This document shows, one piece after another, positions 28,337-37,542 of a DNA stretch of 64,000 nt. The notes under the pieces were generated by a model. The model did not search any database. It was given only the letters and a program-made list of their open reading frames with translations, and was not told the origin of the DNA. How positions within the stretch are numbered: position 1 is the stretch's first letter; each line of letters begins with the position of its first letter. This stretch comes from a bacterium (GTDB lineage Bacteria > Gemmatimonadota > Gemmatimonadetes > Longimicrobiales > RSA9): positions 62,001 to 126,000 of the forward strand of contig QGVH01000008.1 of the NCBI GenBank assembly GCA_003242735.1, written 5' to 3'. The translations under genes were made by a program, and so were the position numbers.

Positions 28337-29098
28337 GTGCTTCCGATCGATCTGACAGGCAAGCGGGCCGTCGTCACGGGTGGCTCCCGCGGCGTGGGCC
28401 GCGCGACGGCGCTGATGCTCGCGCGGGCGGGCGCCGATGTCGGCATCTCGTACGTCTCCCGCGTCGACGCCGCAGAGGCCACGGTCGCGGACCTCCGGCG
28501 GCTCGGCGTCCGCGCCTGGGCGGAGCGGGGCGACCTCTCCGATGTCGCTGCGGCAGAGCGCCTGATCGCCCGTGCGGTGGCCGAGTTCGGCGGGCTGGAC
28601 ATCCTGGTCGGCAACGCCGGCATCTGGCCGCCGGAGGAGACACCCGTCGAGCGCATGGAGGACGGGCAGTGGCATCGCACGCTGGCGGTCAACCTCGACT
28701 CGATCTTCTTCACGACGCGGGCTGCCGCGCGCGTCATGGAGCGCGGCGGCCGTATCGTGCTGGTCAGTTCGACGGCAGGGCAGAGAGGCGAGGCCGGCCA
28801 CGCGGACTACGCGGCCACCAAGGGCGCGATCATCTCCTTCGTGAAGAGCGTGGCAATCGAGCTCGCGCCGCGTGACATCACGGTGAACTGCGTGGCGCCC
28901 GGCTGGATCGACACCGAGATGTGCGCGGTGCCGTTCGCGGACGGCGGGCGCGAGCGCATCGCCGCCGGCATCCCGCTGGGTCGCGTGGCCACCGCCGAAG
29001 ACGTGGCCGGGCCCATCGTCTTCCTGTGCTCTGGCCTCGCCCGTCACATCACCGGAGAAGTCCTGAATGTCAATGGCGGCTCGGTGCTCTGTGGCTGA
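28337..29098 (+). CDS. Short-chain dehydrogenase/reductase (FabG-like)
   Basis: A 253-residue classical SDR. Cofactor motif TGGSRGVGRA (about residues 14-23), NAGIWPP, the catalytic Ser in VLVSSTAGQ, YAATK (Tyr-x-x-x-Lys) and the tail GEVLNVNGGSVLCG are all present. FabG-type 3-oxoacyl reductases share this pattern, but many SDRs do, so the substrate is open. The GTG at 28337 was chosen because GGGAGGAG precedes it. It lies 22 bases after the isomerase. Confidence 0.88.
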   Translation: MLPIDLTGKRAVVTGGSRGVGRATALMLARAGADVGISYVSRVDAAEATVADLRRLGVRAWAERGDLSDVAAAERLIARAVAEFGGLDILVGNAGIWPPEETPVERMEDGQWHRTLAVNLDSIFFTTRAAARVMERGGRIVLVSSTAGQRGEAGHADYAATKGAIISFVKSVAIELAPRDITVNCVAPGWIDTEMCAVPFADGGRERIAAGIPLGRVATAEDVAGPIVFLCSGLARHITGEVLNVNGGSVLCG

Positions 29099-29205
29099 GG
29101 CGCGGAAGGGGACGTGCCCTCCTGCGCCGACGACGCCGGGACCCGTGGCCGGCACCGACGCGGGCCGTGGGCCCGCGCGAGCCGCAACCACCTGACGCTC
29201 AGGCC

Positions 29206-30585
29206 ATGGACCTGCACCCGCCCGAGGCGGTCCGCGAGATCGCCCGCCGGCTCGAAGAAGCGGGTTACGAGACGTGGGCGGTGGGCGGCGCCGTGCGGGA
29301 TGCCTTGCTGGGCCTCGCGCCCGGGGACTGGGACCTCGCCACCCGCGCCCGGCCGAGGGACGTGCGCCGCCTGTTCCGCCGCACCGTGCCGATCGGCATC
29401 GAGCACGGCACCGTCGGCGTGCTCGGACGGGACCGCGTGCTGTACGAGGTGACGACATTTCGCCGCGATGTCGAAACCACGGGCCGGCACGCCGTGGTCG
29501 AGTTCGCGGACTCCATCATCGAGGACCTCGCGCGGCGCGACTTCACGTGCAACGCCATCGCGTGGCATCCGCTCCGCGGCGAGCTCCTCGACCCGTTCTC
29601 CGGGCTGGATGACCTCCGCGCCGGCTGGCTCCGCACCGTCGGCGACCCGGCGGAGCGCTTCGCAGAAGACTACCTGCGGGTGCTACGCGCATTGCGCTTC
29701 GCCGGCCACTTCCGCCTCGCGATCGAGCCCGCGACCTGGGAGGCGCTCGTCGCCGCCACGCCGCACCTCACCCGCCTGTCCGCCGAGCGGGTGCGCGAGG
29801 AGCTCTGGAAGATCCTGGGCAAGACCTGGAGGGCCTCCGCGGCGCTCTCGCTGTACGCGGCCTCCGGCGCACTGCGCGTGCTCTACCCGGAGCTGGACGC
29901 CGCGATCGGCGTGCACGCCCCCGGCGCGCGGCACGACGTGTGGACCGAGAGCCTCCTGGCGGTGGACACGCTCCCGCGCACCCGGCCGCTGCTGCGTGCC
30001 GCCGCGCTGTTCGTCGCCGCGGCCCGCCGAGGCTCGGGGGACGCCCCCGGCGGCGCCGAGTCCGAGGAGCGCGCCCGGACCGCCGCCGCGATCATGCGCC
30101 GGCTCCGGGCGTCCAACGCGGACACGGAGCGCGTGGCCCGGCTGGTCGGCGCCCACGGCGACGCCGTTCCCCTCGCGGATGGCGACCCGGCGATCCGGCG
30201 CTGGCTCCGCCGTATCGGGGCCGATCTGCTCCGCGACCACGTGCGCCTCGAGGCCGCGTTCTGGCGCGCACGCTTCGGCACCGCCCCCCGATCCACGGCC
30301 GCGGCCATCGGCGCGGATCCACCCTCCCGCGCCCGGGCACCGGCCGGCGCCGCCGCGGATTTCGTGGCCGGAATGCGCCGCGCGCGCGCCGTCCTGCGGG
30401 CCCGGCCGCCCCTGGCCGTGGTGGACCTCGCCATCGGCGGCACCGACCTGCGCGCGCTCGGCATCGAGCCGGGGCCCCGCTACGGGCAGATCCTCCGCGA
30501 CCTGCTCGAGCGCGTCACGGACCGGCCCGAACTCAACACACGCGAGGCGCTGCTCGAGATCGTGCGCCGGGAGTTCGTCCATTGA
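29206..30585 (+). CDS. cca: CCA tRNA nucleotidyltransferase / poly(A) polymerase family
   Basis: A 459-residue class II nucleotidyltransferase. The palm motif VGGAVRDALLGLAPGDWDLAT (split here as VGGAVRDALLG and GDWDLAT, residues 25-45) supplies the catalytic Asp pair. RRDFTCNAIAWHP and EDYLRVLRALRFAGHF are the conserved primer-binding blocks. A C-terminal HD-like segment (GARHDVWTESLL) lacks the usual second metal His. The window's tRNA-Gln has no encoded CCA, so a CCA-adding enzyme is needed. CCA versus poly(A) activity cannot be separated by eye. The stop overlaps the TTG start of the ZIP gene. Confidence 0.88.
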   Translation: MDLHPPEAVREIARRLEEAGYETWAVGGAVRDALLGLAPGDWDLATRARPRDVRRLFRRTVPIGIEHGTVGVLGRDRVLYEVTTFRRDVETTGRHAVVEFADSIIEDLARRDFTCNAIAWHPLRGELLDPFSGLDDLRAGWLRTVGDPAERFAEDYLRVLRALRFAGHFRLAIEPATWEALVAATPHLTRLSAERVREELWKILGKTWRASAALSLYAASGALRVLYPELDAAIGVHAPGARHDVWTESLLAVDTLPRTRPLLRAAALFVAAARRGSGDAPGGAESEERARTAAAIMRRLRASNADTERVARLVGAHGDAVPLADGDPAIRRWLRRIGADLLRDHVRLEAAFWRARFGTAPRSTAAAIGADPPSRARAPAGAAADFVAGMRRARAVLRARPPLAVVDLAIGGTDLRALGIEPGPRYGQILRDLLERVTDRPELNTREALLEIVRREFVH

Positions 30586-31307
30586 TCCAGCCCGCGCTCT
30601 ACGCTGCTCTCGCCGGGCTCACCAACCTGCTGGGCGGCATCCTCGTCACCGCCGGCGTCCGGGGGCGGACCGGCGCCCTGAACGTGCTGGTCGCCTTCGG
30701 CGCCGGCTTCATGCTCGCCGTGGCGCTGCTCGAGATGCTGCCCGGTGCGATGGAGACCGCGGGTGGCCTCACCGCCGTCCTCGCGGGCTACCTGGCCGTT
30801 CACCTGACCCAGCACACGCTCACCCCGCACTTCCACTTCGGCGAGGAGACGCACCACGAGGCGATGGTTTCGCGCGGCGTCGGCGTGTGGGCGTTGATCG
30901 GCCTCGTGCCCCACGCCTTCTTCGACGGCGTGGCCATCGCCAGCGGCTTCCTCTCCAGCCGCGATCTCGGCCTCCTCATCTTCACCGCCGTCATCCTCCA
31001 CAAGGTCCCGACCGGCGTTTCCTTGGCGAGCATCATGCTGGCGAGCGGGAACTCGACCGCGCAGACAGTCGCCGCCGTCGCCGTCGTGAGCCTGTTCACC
31101 GTGCTCGGCGCCGTCGCCACGCCCGCGTCCACCCTCCTCGCGAGCTACGGCCTGGCCATTGCCGCCGGCGTGACCATCTACGTCGCGGCATCCAACCTCA
31201 TCCCCGAGTCCCAACGCGTCCCGGGCTGGCGGATCCCCGGCGGGGTATTCCTAGGTGTGATCGCGTTCTACATCATCCGGACGTTGTTGCCGGGAGCGCA
31301 CACGTGA
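30582..31307 (+). CDS. ZIP family divalent metal transporter
   Basis: A 241-residue integral membrane protein with about eight hydrophobic segments. The His-rich loop (HLTQHTLTPHFHFGEETHHE, about residues 70-89) and the paired transport motifs PHAFFDGVAIASG (about 110) and ILHKVPTGVSLASIM (about 138) match ZIP transporters, which bring Zn2+ or other divalent cations into the cytoplasm. The start is TTG 30582, inferred from the TTGA overlap with the previous stop and from the first hydrophobic helix beginning right after it. Its stop overlaps rarA's GTG. Confidence 0.88.
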   Translation: MIQPALYAALAGLTNLLGGILVTAGVRGRTGALNVLVAFGAGFMLAVALLEMLPGAMETAGGLTAVLAGYLAVHLTQHTLTPHFHFGEETHHEAMVSRGVGVWALIGLVPHAFFDGVAIASGFLSSRDLGLLIFTAVILHKVPTGVSLASIMLASGNSTAQTVAAVAVVSLFTVLGAVATPASTLLASYGLAIAAGVTIYVAASNLIPESQRVPGWRIPGGVFLGVIAFYIIRTLLPGAHT

Positions 31308-32701
31308 AGCAGCCCGATCTGTTCGCCGGCCACGAGCCGCCGGCGGCGCCGCCCGACCCCGATCCGGCCGACGCCGGACTGTCCCCCGGCGCGCCGCTCG
31401 CCGCCCGCATGCGGCCCCGCTCGCTGGACGAGTTCGTCGGGCAGGAGCACCTGCTCGCGCCCGGCCGCGCGCTGCGGGAGCTGATCGAGAAGGACGTCCC
31501 GGGCAGCGTGATCCTGTGGGGACCGCCGGGCAGCGGGAAGACGACCATCGCGCGCATCATCGCGGAGCGCACGCGGGCGGCGTTCGTGCCGTTCAGCGCC
31601 GTGACGGAGGGTGTCGCCCGCGTGCGGGAGGTGATCCGCGAAGCGGAAGCGCGTCTGCGCGCGACCGGGCGCCGCACCATCCTCTTCTGCGACGAGATCC
31701 ACCGCTTCAACAAGGCGCAGCAGGACGCCTTCCTGCCGCACGTCGAGGCCGGCACGATCTCGCTCATCGGGGCGACCACCGAGAACCCGTCGTTCGAGGT
31801 CATCGGCCCGCTGCTCAGCCGTGCACGGGTCTTCGTGCTCGCTCCGCTCCAGCCCCAGCACCTCGAGGTCATCCTCCGCCGCGCACTGATGGACGCCGAA
31901 CGGGGCCTCGGGGACTGGGGGCTCGAGGTGGACGACAATGCGCTGGCCCTGCTCGCGGCCGCCGCAGACGGCGACGCGCGCCGCGCACTCAACGCGCTCG
32001 AGGCGGCGGCCACGCTGGCGGGGCGGGGCGGCAGGATCACGCGCGACGTGGTGCGCGAGGCGCTCCAGCACCGCTTCTCGCGCTACGACAAGGCGGGCGA
32101 AGAGCACTACAACATGCTCTCCGCGTACCACAAGGCGCTGCGCGGCAGCGACCCCGACGGTGCGCTGTATTGGATGGCCCGCATGATCGAGGCGGGCGAG
32201 GACCCGATGGTGCTGTTCCGGCGTGCGATCGCGATGGCCGCCGAGGACATCGGGCTCGCCGACCCCTTCGCGCTCCAGTACGCCGTTGCCGCTCGGGATG
32301 CGTTCCACATGCTCGGGCCGCCGGAGGGTTACCTCGCCCTCGCTGACATGACGATCTACCTGGCCACCGCGCCGAAGTCCAACACCGGTTACCGCGCCCT
32401 GCAGGCGGCCCTCGCCGCGGCACGAGAGACCCCCGGCGCGCCGGTGCCCCTCCATCTGAGGAACGCGCCCACGGAGCTCATGCGCGAACTGGGGTACGGG
32501 AAGGACTACCGCTACGCGCACGACTATCCCGAGGCGTACGCGCCGCAGGAGTACCTGCCGGAAGAGCTGCGGGGGCGGCGCTTCTACAGGCCCGGCCGTT
32601 CCGGCCGTGAACCGGAGATCGCCGAGCGCATGGCGTTCTGGGCGCGCCTGCGCGAGCGTCAGGAACGGGGAGCCGATGCGGGCGGTGGTAGCGACGAATG
32701 A
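31304..32701 (+). CDS. rarA: Replication-associated recombination protein A (RarA/MgsA)
   Basis: A 465-residue AAA+ ATPase related to clamp-loader subunits. Conserved: RPRSLDEFVGQEHLL (about residues 37-51), Walker A WGPPGSGKTT (about 71-80), DEIHRFNKAQQD (Walker B), IGATTENPSFE and a C-terminal MgsA domain (MARMIEAGEDPMVLFRRAI, YLATAPKSNTGY, GYGKDYRYAHDYPEAY). It acts at stalled replication forks. GTG start overlaps the ZIP gene stop (GTGA). Confidence 0.96.
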   Translation: MKQPDLFAGHEPPAAPPDPDPADAGLSPGAPLAARMRPRSLDEFVGQEHLLAPGRALRELIEKDVPGSVILWGPPGSGKTTIARIIAERTRAAFVPFSAVTEGVARVREVIREAEARLRATGRRTILFCDEIHRFNKAQQDAFLPHVEAGTISLIGATTENPSFEVIGPLLSRARVFVLAPLQPQHLEVILRRALMDAERGLGDWGLEVDDNALALLAAAADGDARRALNALEAAATLAGRGGRITRDVVREALQHRFSRYDKAGEEHYNMLSAYHKALRGSDPDGALYWMARMIEAGEDPMVLFRRAIAMAAEDIGLADPFALQYAVAARDAFHMLGPPEGYLALADMTIYLATAPKSNTGYRALQAALAAARETPGAPVPLHLRNAPTELMRELGYGKDYRYAHDYPEAYAPQEYLPEELRGRRFYRPGRSGREPEIAERMAFWARLRERQERGADAGGGSDE

Positions 32702-32957
32702 GCCCCCGCGCCGAGGGCTCCCGCGGCCGCGGGCGTACAGGCGTGCGGCAAGAGGGATCGCAGCGCGCTCTCGCCGCTCGCGCTCGACCTGGCCGCCCCG
32801 ACGCCCGGCACGGGGCATCGCACTTCGGGAACACGGCAAGCCCGGTGCGGGTCAGAATCGGTTCGGCGAGACGGCCCCGGCACGCCGGCCGGGGCGGAGC
32901 ACGCTGCCCGCGCGCCGGCGGCGTGTCACGGATCCAGGCGCAACGGTGGGTGACAAC

Positions 32958-33443
32958 ATGCGGAGGATGGCGGTCGCAGCCACGGTGGCGGTACTCGTCG
33001 GGATGCTCTTGACGGCTTGCGCGCCGCGAGTGTCGCGGCCCGACGTCCATCTCGTCGGTGTCCGGCTCGGCGGCCTGGGGCTGCGCGGCGGCCTGGTGTA
33101 CGTCCAGCTCAGCGTCGTGAACCCGAACGACTTCCCGCTCGAGGCGACCGGCCTTACGTACAACCTCGAGCTGCGCGACCCGACCACCGGTGGCGACGGC
33201 GAGTGGGTGGACCTCGCCGAGGGCCGCTTCGGCGAGAGCGTCCGGGTGGGTGCCCGGGACAGCTCGATCGTGGAGATCCCGGTCGAGTTCACCTACACCG
33301 GCGCTGGCGCCGCCCTGCGTTCGATCCTGGATCGGGGCACGCTGAGCTACCGCGTCAGCGGCGCCGTCGCGTTGAGCAGGCCCCTGCGTACGGAGGTGCC
33401 GTATCGTCACAGCGGCACCGTGGCCGTGCTGCGGGCGCAGTGA
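32958..33443 (+). CDS. LEA14/WHy-domain lipoprotein
   Basis: A 161-residue lipoprotein: signal peptide MRRMAVAATVAVLVGML with lipobox LTAC at about residues 18-21, then an LEA type-2 (WHy) beta-sandwich recognisable by VQLSVVNPNDFPLEATGLTY and VEIPVEFTY. Such domains occur in desiccation-related proteins and in bacterial envelope lipoproteins of unknown role. The 256 bases before it contain no convincing gene. ATG 32958 was preferred over a GTG four codons upstream because it begins the signal peptide. Confidence 0.8.
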   Translation: MRRMAVAATVAVLVGMLLTACAPRVSRPDVHLVGVRLGGLGLRGGLVYVQLSVVNPNDFPLEATGLTYNLELRDPTTGGDGEWVDLAEGRFGESVRVGARDSSIVEIPVEFTYTGAGAALRSILDRGTLSYRVSGAVALSRPLRTEVPYRHSGTVAVLRAQ

Positions 33444-33542
33444 TCCGCCGGCACGGGCGCTCCTGCGCCGGGTATCGAGACATGGAGTGAACCAGGAGGG
33501 GAAGGAGGGACACCCGCCATCTCCCGCACGATCTCTCTCGAG

Positions 33543-34817
33543 GTGCCCCGCGAGCGCGCCCTGCTCGTGGGAGCGCCCAGCAAGGACATCGAGCCCGAGG
33601 TCGCGGCCGAGCATCTCGAAGAGCTGGCCAGGCTGGCGGACACGGCCGGCGCCGTCGTGGTCGGCACGCTGCGGCAGCGGCTCGACGCACCCCATCCCAA
33701 GTATTACATCGGCGAGGGCAAGGCCCTCGAGCTCCGCGAGCGCGTGCTCGAGACCGGCGCGACGCTGGTCATCTTCGACGAGCAGCTCACGCCGGCCCAG
33801 GGCAAGAACCTGGAAACGCTGCTCGGCACGCGGGTGATGGACCGCTCGGAGCTCATCCTCGACATCTTCGCGACCCGTGCGCGTACGGCCGAGGCGAAGA
33901 TGCAGGTCGAGCTCGCGCAGCTCGAGTACATGCTGCCGCGGCTGCGGCGCATGTGGACGCACCTCTCGCGGATCCGGGGCGGCATCGGCCTGCGCGGCCC
34001 GGGTGAGACGCAGCTCGAGACCGACCGACGCATCATCAGCAGGCGGATCCGCGATCTGCGGAGCAAGCTCGCGGTCGTTGCACGGCAGCGCGCCACCCAG
34101 CGCAAGGCGCGCGCGAAGGAGTTCCGCGTCGCGCTCGTCGGCTACACCAACGCCGGCAAGTCCTCCGTCCTGCGCGCCCTTTCGGGCGCGAACGTGCTCG
34201 TCGAGGACCGCCTGTTCGCGACGCTGGACCCCGCCACCCGCGCGGTCGAGCTGGAAGATGGCGTGCGGGTCCTCCTCACCGATACCGTCGGCTTCATCCG
34301 CAAGCTGCCCCACCACCTCGTGGCATCCTTCCGCGCCACGTTGGAGGCGGCGCTCGAGGCCGACCTGTTGCTGCACGTGATCGATGCCTCGCACCCGCGC
34401 TGGGAAGAGCAGAAGAGCGTGGTGGAGGAGGTGCTCGCGGATCTCGGTGCGGACGACCGGCCGACGCTCCTCCTGTTCAACAAGGTGGACCGCCTGACGC
34501 ACGAGGAGGAAGCGGCGCTCCGGGTGCGGGTGAGCGCGATCGTCCCGCAGCCCGCGCTCTTCGGCTCGACGGTCGAGCCGGGAGGCATGGATGAGCTGCG
34601 GGAGCGGCTCGCCGAGGAGTACCGGGCCTCGCATCCGCGGGTGCGGCTGCGCATCCCTGTGGTGGACGGCGAGGCGCTCGCGGCCGTCTACCGCGAGGGA
34701 GAGGTCCTCCGGCGCGAAGAGCACGATTCGGTGATCGACGTCGTGGCGCGTCTGCCACTCCCGGTCCTCGGGCGGCTGCAGCGGCGCGCCGGCATCCTCG
34801 TGTTCGAATCGCCTTGA
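33543..34817 (+). CDS. hflX: Ribosome-associated GTPase HflX
   Basis: About 424 residues. The HflX N-terminal domain ([42 protein letters not shown]) precedes the G domain, with G1 [11 protein letters not shown]3 [14 protein letters not shown] and G4 NKVD. HflX splits stalled 70S ribosomes and 100S dimers. The start is uncertain: GTG 33543 has no ribosome binding site, whereas AGGAGGG/GGAGGG at 33494-33509 is well placed for an in-frame ATC at 33519. The stop overlaps the TTG of the next gene. Confidence 0.93.
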   Translation: MPRERALLVGAPSKDIEPEVAAEHLEELARLADTAGAVVVGTLRQRLDAPHPKYYIGEGKALELRERVLETGATLVIFDEQLTPAQGKNLETLLGTRVMDRSELILDIFATRARTAEAKMQVELAQLEYMLPRLRRMWTHLSRIRGGIGLRGPGETQLETDRRIISRRIRDLRSKLAVVARQRATQRKARAKEFRVALVGYTNAGKSSVLRALSGANVLVEDRLFATLDPATRAVELEDGVRVLLTDTVGFIRKLPHHLVASFRATLEAALEADLLLHVIDASHPRWEEQKSVVEEVLADLGADDRPTLLLFNKVDRLTHEEEAALRVRVSAIVPQPALFGSTVEPGGMDELRERLAEEYRASHPRVRLRIPVVDGEALAAVYREGEVLRREEHDSVIDVVARLPLPVLGRLQRRAGILVFESP

Positions 34818-35686
34818 GCGAACGCATCGCGATCATCGGGCCCGGCCGCATGGGCCTCGCGCTCGGGGCGGCGCTCGTTCAATGTCAGGCGGCGGAGCGT
34901 CTGGTGTTCTACGGCCGAGCGCTCGAGCCGCCGCCGCACCCGCTCTTCGACCCCGACCATCCGGGGGGCCTCTACCGGCCGGGGATCGGGCCGATCGAGG
35001 AAGGGACGACGATCGTCGTCCTCGCGGTCCCGGACCACGCGCTGCCCGAGGTCGCCTACGACCTCGCCATGGTCGGACGCGCGCCCGTCGGCTGCGCCGC
35101 CCTCCACCTGTCCGGCGCGCTGTCCACGGACGTCCTCGCGCCCCTCCACTTCGCCGGCTACGCGGTGGGCTCCATGAGCCCGTTCCAAACCGTCGCGGAC
35201 CCGTGGTCCGGCGGCGACCGGTTGATCGGTGCTGCGTTCGCACTCGCGGGCGAGCCCGCCGCCATCGCGGCCGGCCGCCGCCTGGTCCGGGCGCTGGGAG
35301 GCCGGGACCTCGTCATCCCGCCGAACCTGCGGCCGCTCTACCACGCCGCCGCCGTCTTCGCGTCGAACTACGTCGTGACGGTCGCCGCCGTGGCCGTCCG
35401 GTTGCTCCGCCAGGCGGGCATCCCGGAAGAGGACGCAGTGGCGGCCACGCTGCCGCTGCTCCGCAGCACGGTGGACGACCTCGAGCACCTGGGCTTCCCC
35501 GCCGCACTCACCGGGCCCATCGTCCGCGGCGACGTGGACGCCGTGCGCCTCCACCTGGGACGGTTGTCCCCGTCCGACCGCTCGCTATATTCTGCATTGG
35601 GTCGCGAGACCCTCCGACTGGCCCGTCTCGCCGGCCTCGACCCGGACCGGGCCGCCGAGCTCGAATCGCTTCTCGCCGTCGATTGA
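34814..35686 (+). CDS. Rossmann/DUF2520 domain protein
   Basis: A 290-residue protein beginning at TTG 34814, overlapping the hflX stop (TTGA). The N-terminal NAD(P)-binding site is [20 protein letters not shown]2520 is the C-terminal helical domain ([46 protein letters not shown]). The family resembles ketopantoate reductase and pyrroline-5-carboxylate reductase-type dehydrogenases, but its reaction is unknown. It shares one base with pdxJ, its coupled neighbour. Confidence 0.87.
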   Translation: MSERIAIIGPGRMGLALGAALVQCQAAERLVFYGRALEPPPHPLFDPDHPGGLYRPGIGPIEEGTTIVVLAVPDHALPEVAYDLAMVGRAPVGCAALHLSGALSTDVLAPLHFAGYAVGSMSPFQTVADPWSGGDRLIGAAFALAGEPAAIAAGRRLVRALGGRDLVIPPNLRPLYHAAAVFASNYVVTVAAVAVRLLRQAGIPEEDAVAATLPLLRSTVDDLEHLGFPAALTGPIVRGDVDAVRLHLGRLSPSDRSLYSALGRETLRLARLAGLDPDRAAELESLLAVD

Positions 35687-36453
35687 TGCGCCTGCACGTC
35701 AACGTCGACCACGTCGCGACCGTGCGCCAGGCACGCCGCACGGATGAGCCAGATCCCGTTCGCGCCGCCGTTCTCGCCGAGCTCGGTGGAGCGGATGGGA
35801 TCACCGTGCACTTGCGGGAGGACCGCCGGCACATCCAGGAGCGCGACGTCCGCCTGCTCGTGGAAACGGTGCGCACGGGCGTGAACCTCGAGCTGGCGAC
35901 AGAGGAGAACGTGCTCGCCGTTGCGCTCGAGCTCCGTCCCATGGCCGTCACGCTGGTGCCCGAGCGCAGGGAAGAGATCACCACGGAGGGCGGGCTCTCC
36001 CTCGTACGACCCGAGGACCGCGCGCGGGTGGCCGCTGCCGTCGAACGCCTCGCCGCAGCGGGGCTCCGCACCTCTCTGTTCATTGACCCGGACGAAGAGG
36101 CGCTGCGCGCGGCGGCGGAGATCGGGACCGTGGCCGTCGAGCTGCATACCGGCGCCTATGCAGAGGCGTGGGCGCGGCGCCGGACGGCTGGACCCGGGCC
36201 CGTGCGCGAGCAGCTCGAGCGCCTCCGCAGGGCCGCGGCGTTCGGCCGTTCCCTCGGCCTGGACATCCATGCGGGCCACGGCCTGACGTACGAGAACGTC
36301 TCGCCCGTCGCCGCCATTCCGGAGATCGAGGAGCTGAACATTGGCCACAGCATCGTCAGCCGCGCCGTGCTCGTGGGAATGACCGCGGCCGTGCGCGAGA
36401 TGCGCCAGTTGATCTCCGAGGCGCGGCTGCGCGGCGCCACGTCCGGTCCGTGA
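35686..36453 (+). CDS. pdxJ: Pyridoxine 5'-phosphate synthase
   Basis: A 255-residue TIM-barrel enzyme that condenses 3-amino-2-oxopropyl phosphate with deoxyxylulose 5-phosphate to PNP, the last step but one of DXP-dependent vitamin B6 synthesis. Family blocks: [69 protein letters not shown] and [15 protein letters not shown] 35686 overlaps the preceding TGA by one base. DXP supply is shared with the isoprenoid gene ispE further downstream. Confidence 0.97.
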   Translation: MRLHVNVDHVATVRQARRTDEPDPVRAAVLAELGGADGITVHLREDRRHIQERDVRLLVETVRTGVNLELATEENVLAVALELRPMAVTLVPERREEITTEGGLSLVRPEDRARVAAAVERLAAAGLRTSLFIDPDEEALRAAAEIGTVAVELHTGAYAEAWARRRTAGPGPVREQLERLRRAAAFGRSLGLDIHAGHGLTYENVSPVAAIPEIEELNIGHSIVSRAVLVGMTAAVREMRQLISEARLRGATSGP

Positions 36454-36462
36454 GAGGACTCC

Positions 36463-37542
36463 ATGCCCACCCCACGCGAGTTCTTCCTCAGCGAGGCCCG
36501 CGACTGCCTCAAGCAACTGCACGCGGTGCTCCGGACAGCCGACGACTCGATCGTGGACGCGGCCGAACTCCACCGCGTCTCGCGCGTCCTGCGCGGCAGC
36601 GCGCAGATGGCCCGCGAGCCGCGGGTGCAGGCGGTCGCGCGCGCTCTCGAGCTCGCTGGCCGCGCCCTGGTGCAGGGCGCCCTGGCCTGGGGGGAAGACC
36701 TGCGTGGCGAAGTGGAACGGACTCTCCAGGACCTGACCGCGCTCGTCGAGGCCGACGGCACCGATGCGCAGCTCGACGAGCGCGCGGCCGCGGCGATCGA
36801 GCGCTGGGAGAGGAAGGGGCTCGAGGTCACCGGGCTGCCCGGTCCCGGGACGTCACCCTGGTCCACGGAGCCCGCAGCGGCCCCGCTCGATCCGGGGGCT
36901 GTTCCCGTGCCTGGCGAGGCATCCGCGCTCGGCGTGGCCCACGCGCCCGGCGATGTGGCGGCGCTCGACGGGGCGCCGGCGCACGAGGAGCTCCCGATCG
37001 AGGTCGTGAACTTCTTCCGGTCCGAGGCGGGCGCGTTGGTGGACCGCATCGAGCGGATGGTGGGCGAACGGCCCCAGTGGACCGGCGACCGCTCCCGCGC
37101 AGCCCAGCGCGAGCTGCGCGACACCGTCACGGCGCTGCGCGACCTTGCGGCCACCTTCGGCTTCTCCGCCGCGACCGCCGGCGCCGAGCGGCTCCTCGAC
37201 GCGCTGGACCGGGAGGATCCGGTGGACGGGCTCGTCGCGGAGCTCCGGCGCCTCGTCACCAGCGAGGTCCCGGGTCGTCCCGTGCCCCCCGCCGGGTCCA
37301 CCGAGCCCGCGCGGCCGGAGGCCCCGGCGCCGGATCGCACCCCCGCCGCGACGGCGCTCTCCGCCGGCGAGCAGGACGCTGCAGACGTCGTCCCGATCGA
37401 GGATCTGCTCTACCGGGGCGAGGCGGCGCTGAGGCGAGCGCTCGAGCTACGCCCCGCCATCGAGCGCCTCGCCGGCACGGACGCGGCCGCTCGCGAGACG
37501 GTCGACGAGTTGTTCGATCTGATTCGGCTGGGCCTCTCGTGA
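36463..37542 (+). CDS. Protein with two degenerate Hpt-like modules
   Basis: A 359-residue, mostly helical protein with two segments built like histidine phosphotransfer domains. VSRVLRGSAQMA (about residues 39-50) and TVTALRDLAATFGF (about 221-234) align with AHTLKGxAxxxG motifs, but the phosphorylatable His is Arg in the first and Thr in the second. A Pro/Ala-rich linker (about 120-175) joins them, and another joins a C-terminal helix pair. It may be a structural scaffold rather than a relay; function unknown. Its stop overlaps the flippase-like gene (GTGA). Confidence 0.6.
   Translation: MPTPREFFLSEARDCLKQLHAVLRTADDSIVDAAELHRVSRVLRGSAQMAREPRVQAVARALELAGRALVQGALAWGEDLRGEVERTLQDLTALVEADGTDAQLDERAAAAIERWERKGLEVTGLPGPGTSPWSTEPAAAPLDPGAVPVPGEASALGVAHAPGDVAALDGAPAHEELPIEVVNFFRSEAGALVDRIERMVGERPQWTGDRSRAAQRELRDTVTALRDLAATFGFSAATAGAERLLDALDREDPVDGLVAELRRLVTSEVPGRPVPPAGSTEPARPEAPAPDRTPAATALSAGEQDAADVVPIEDLLYRGEAALRRALELRPAIERLAGTDAAARETVDELFDLIRLGLS

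Noticed and set aside
29468-31303. Upstream extension of the rarA frame through the nucleotidyltransferase and ZIP genes
   Set aside because: Ser/Arg/Pro-rich nonsense with no domain; the RarA fold begins at GTG 31304, coupled to the ZIP gene stop.
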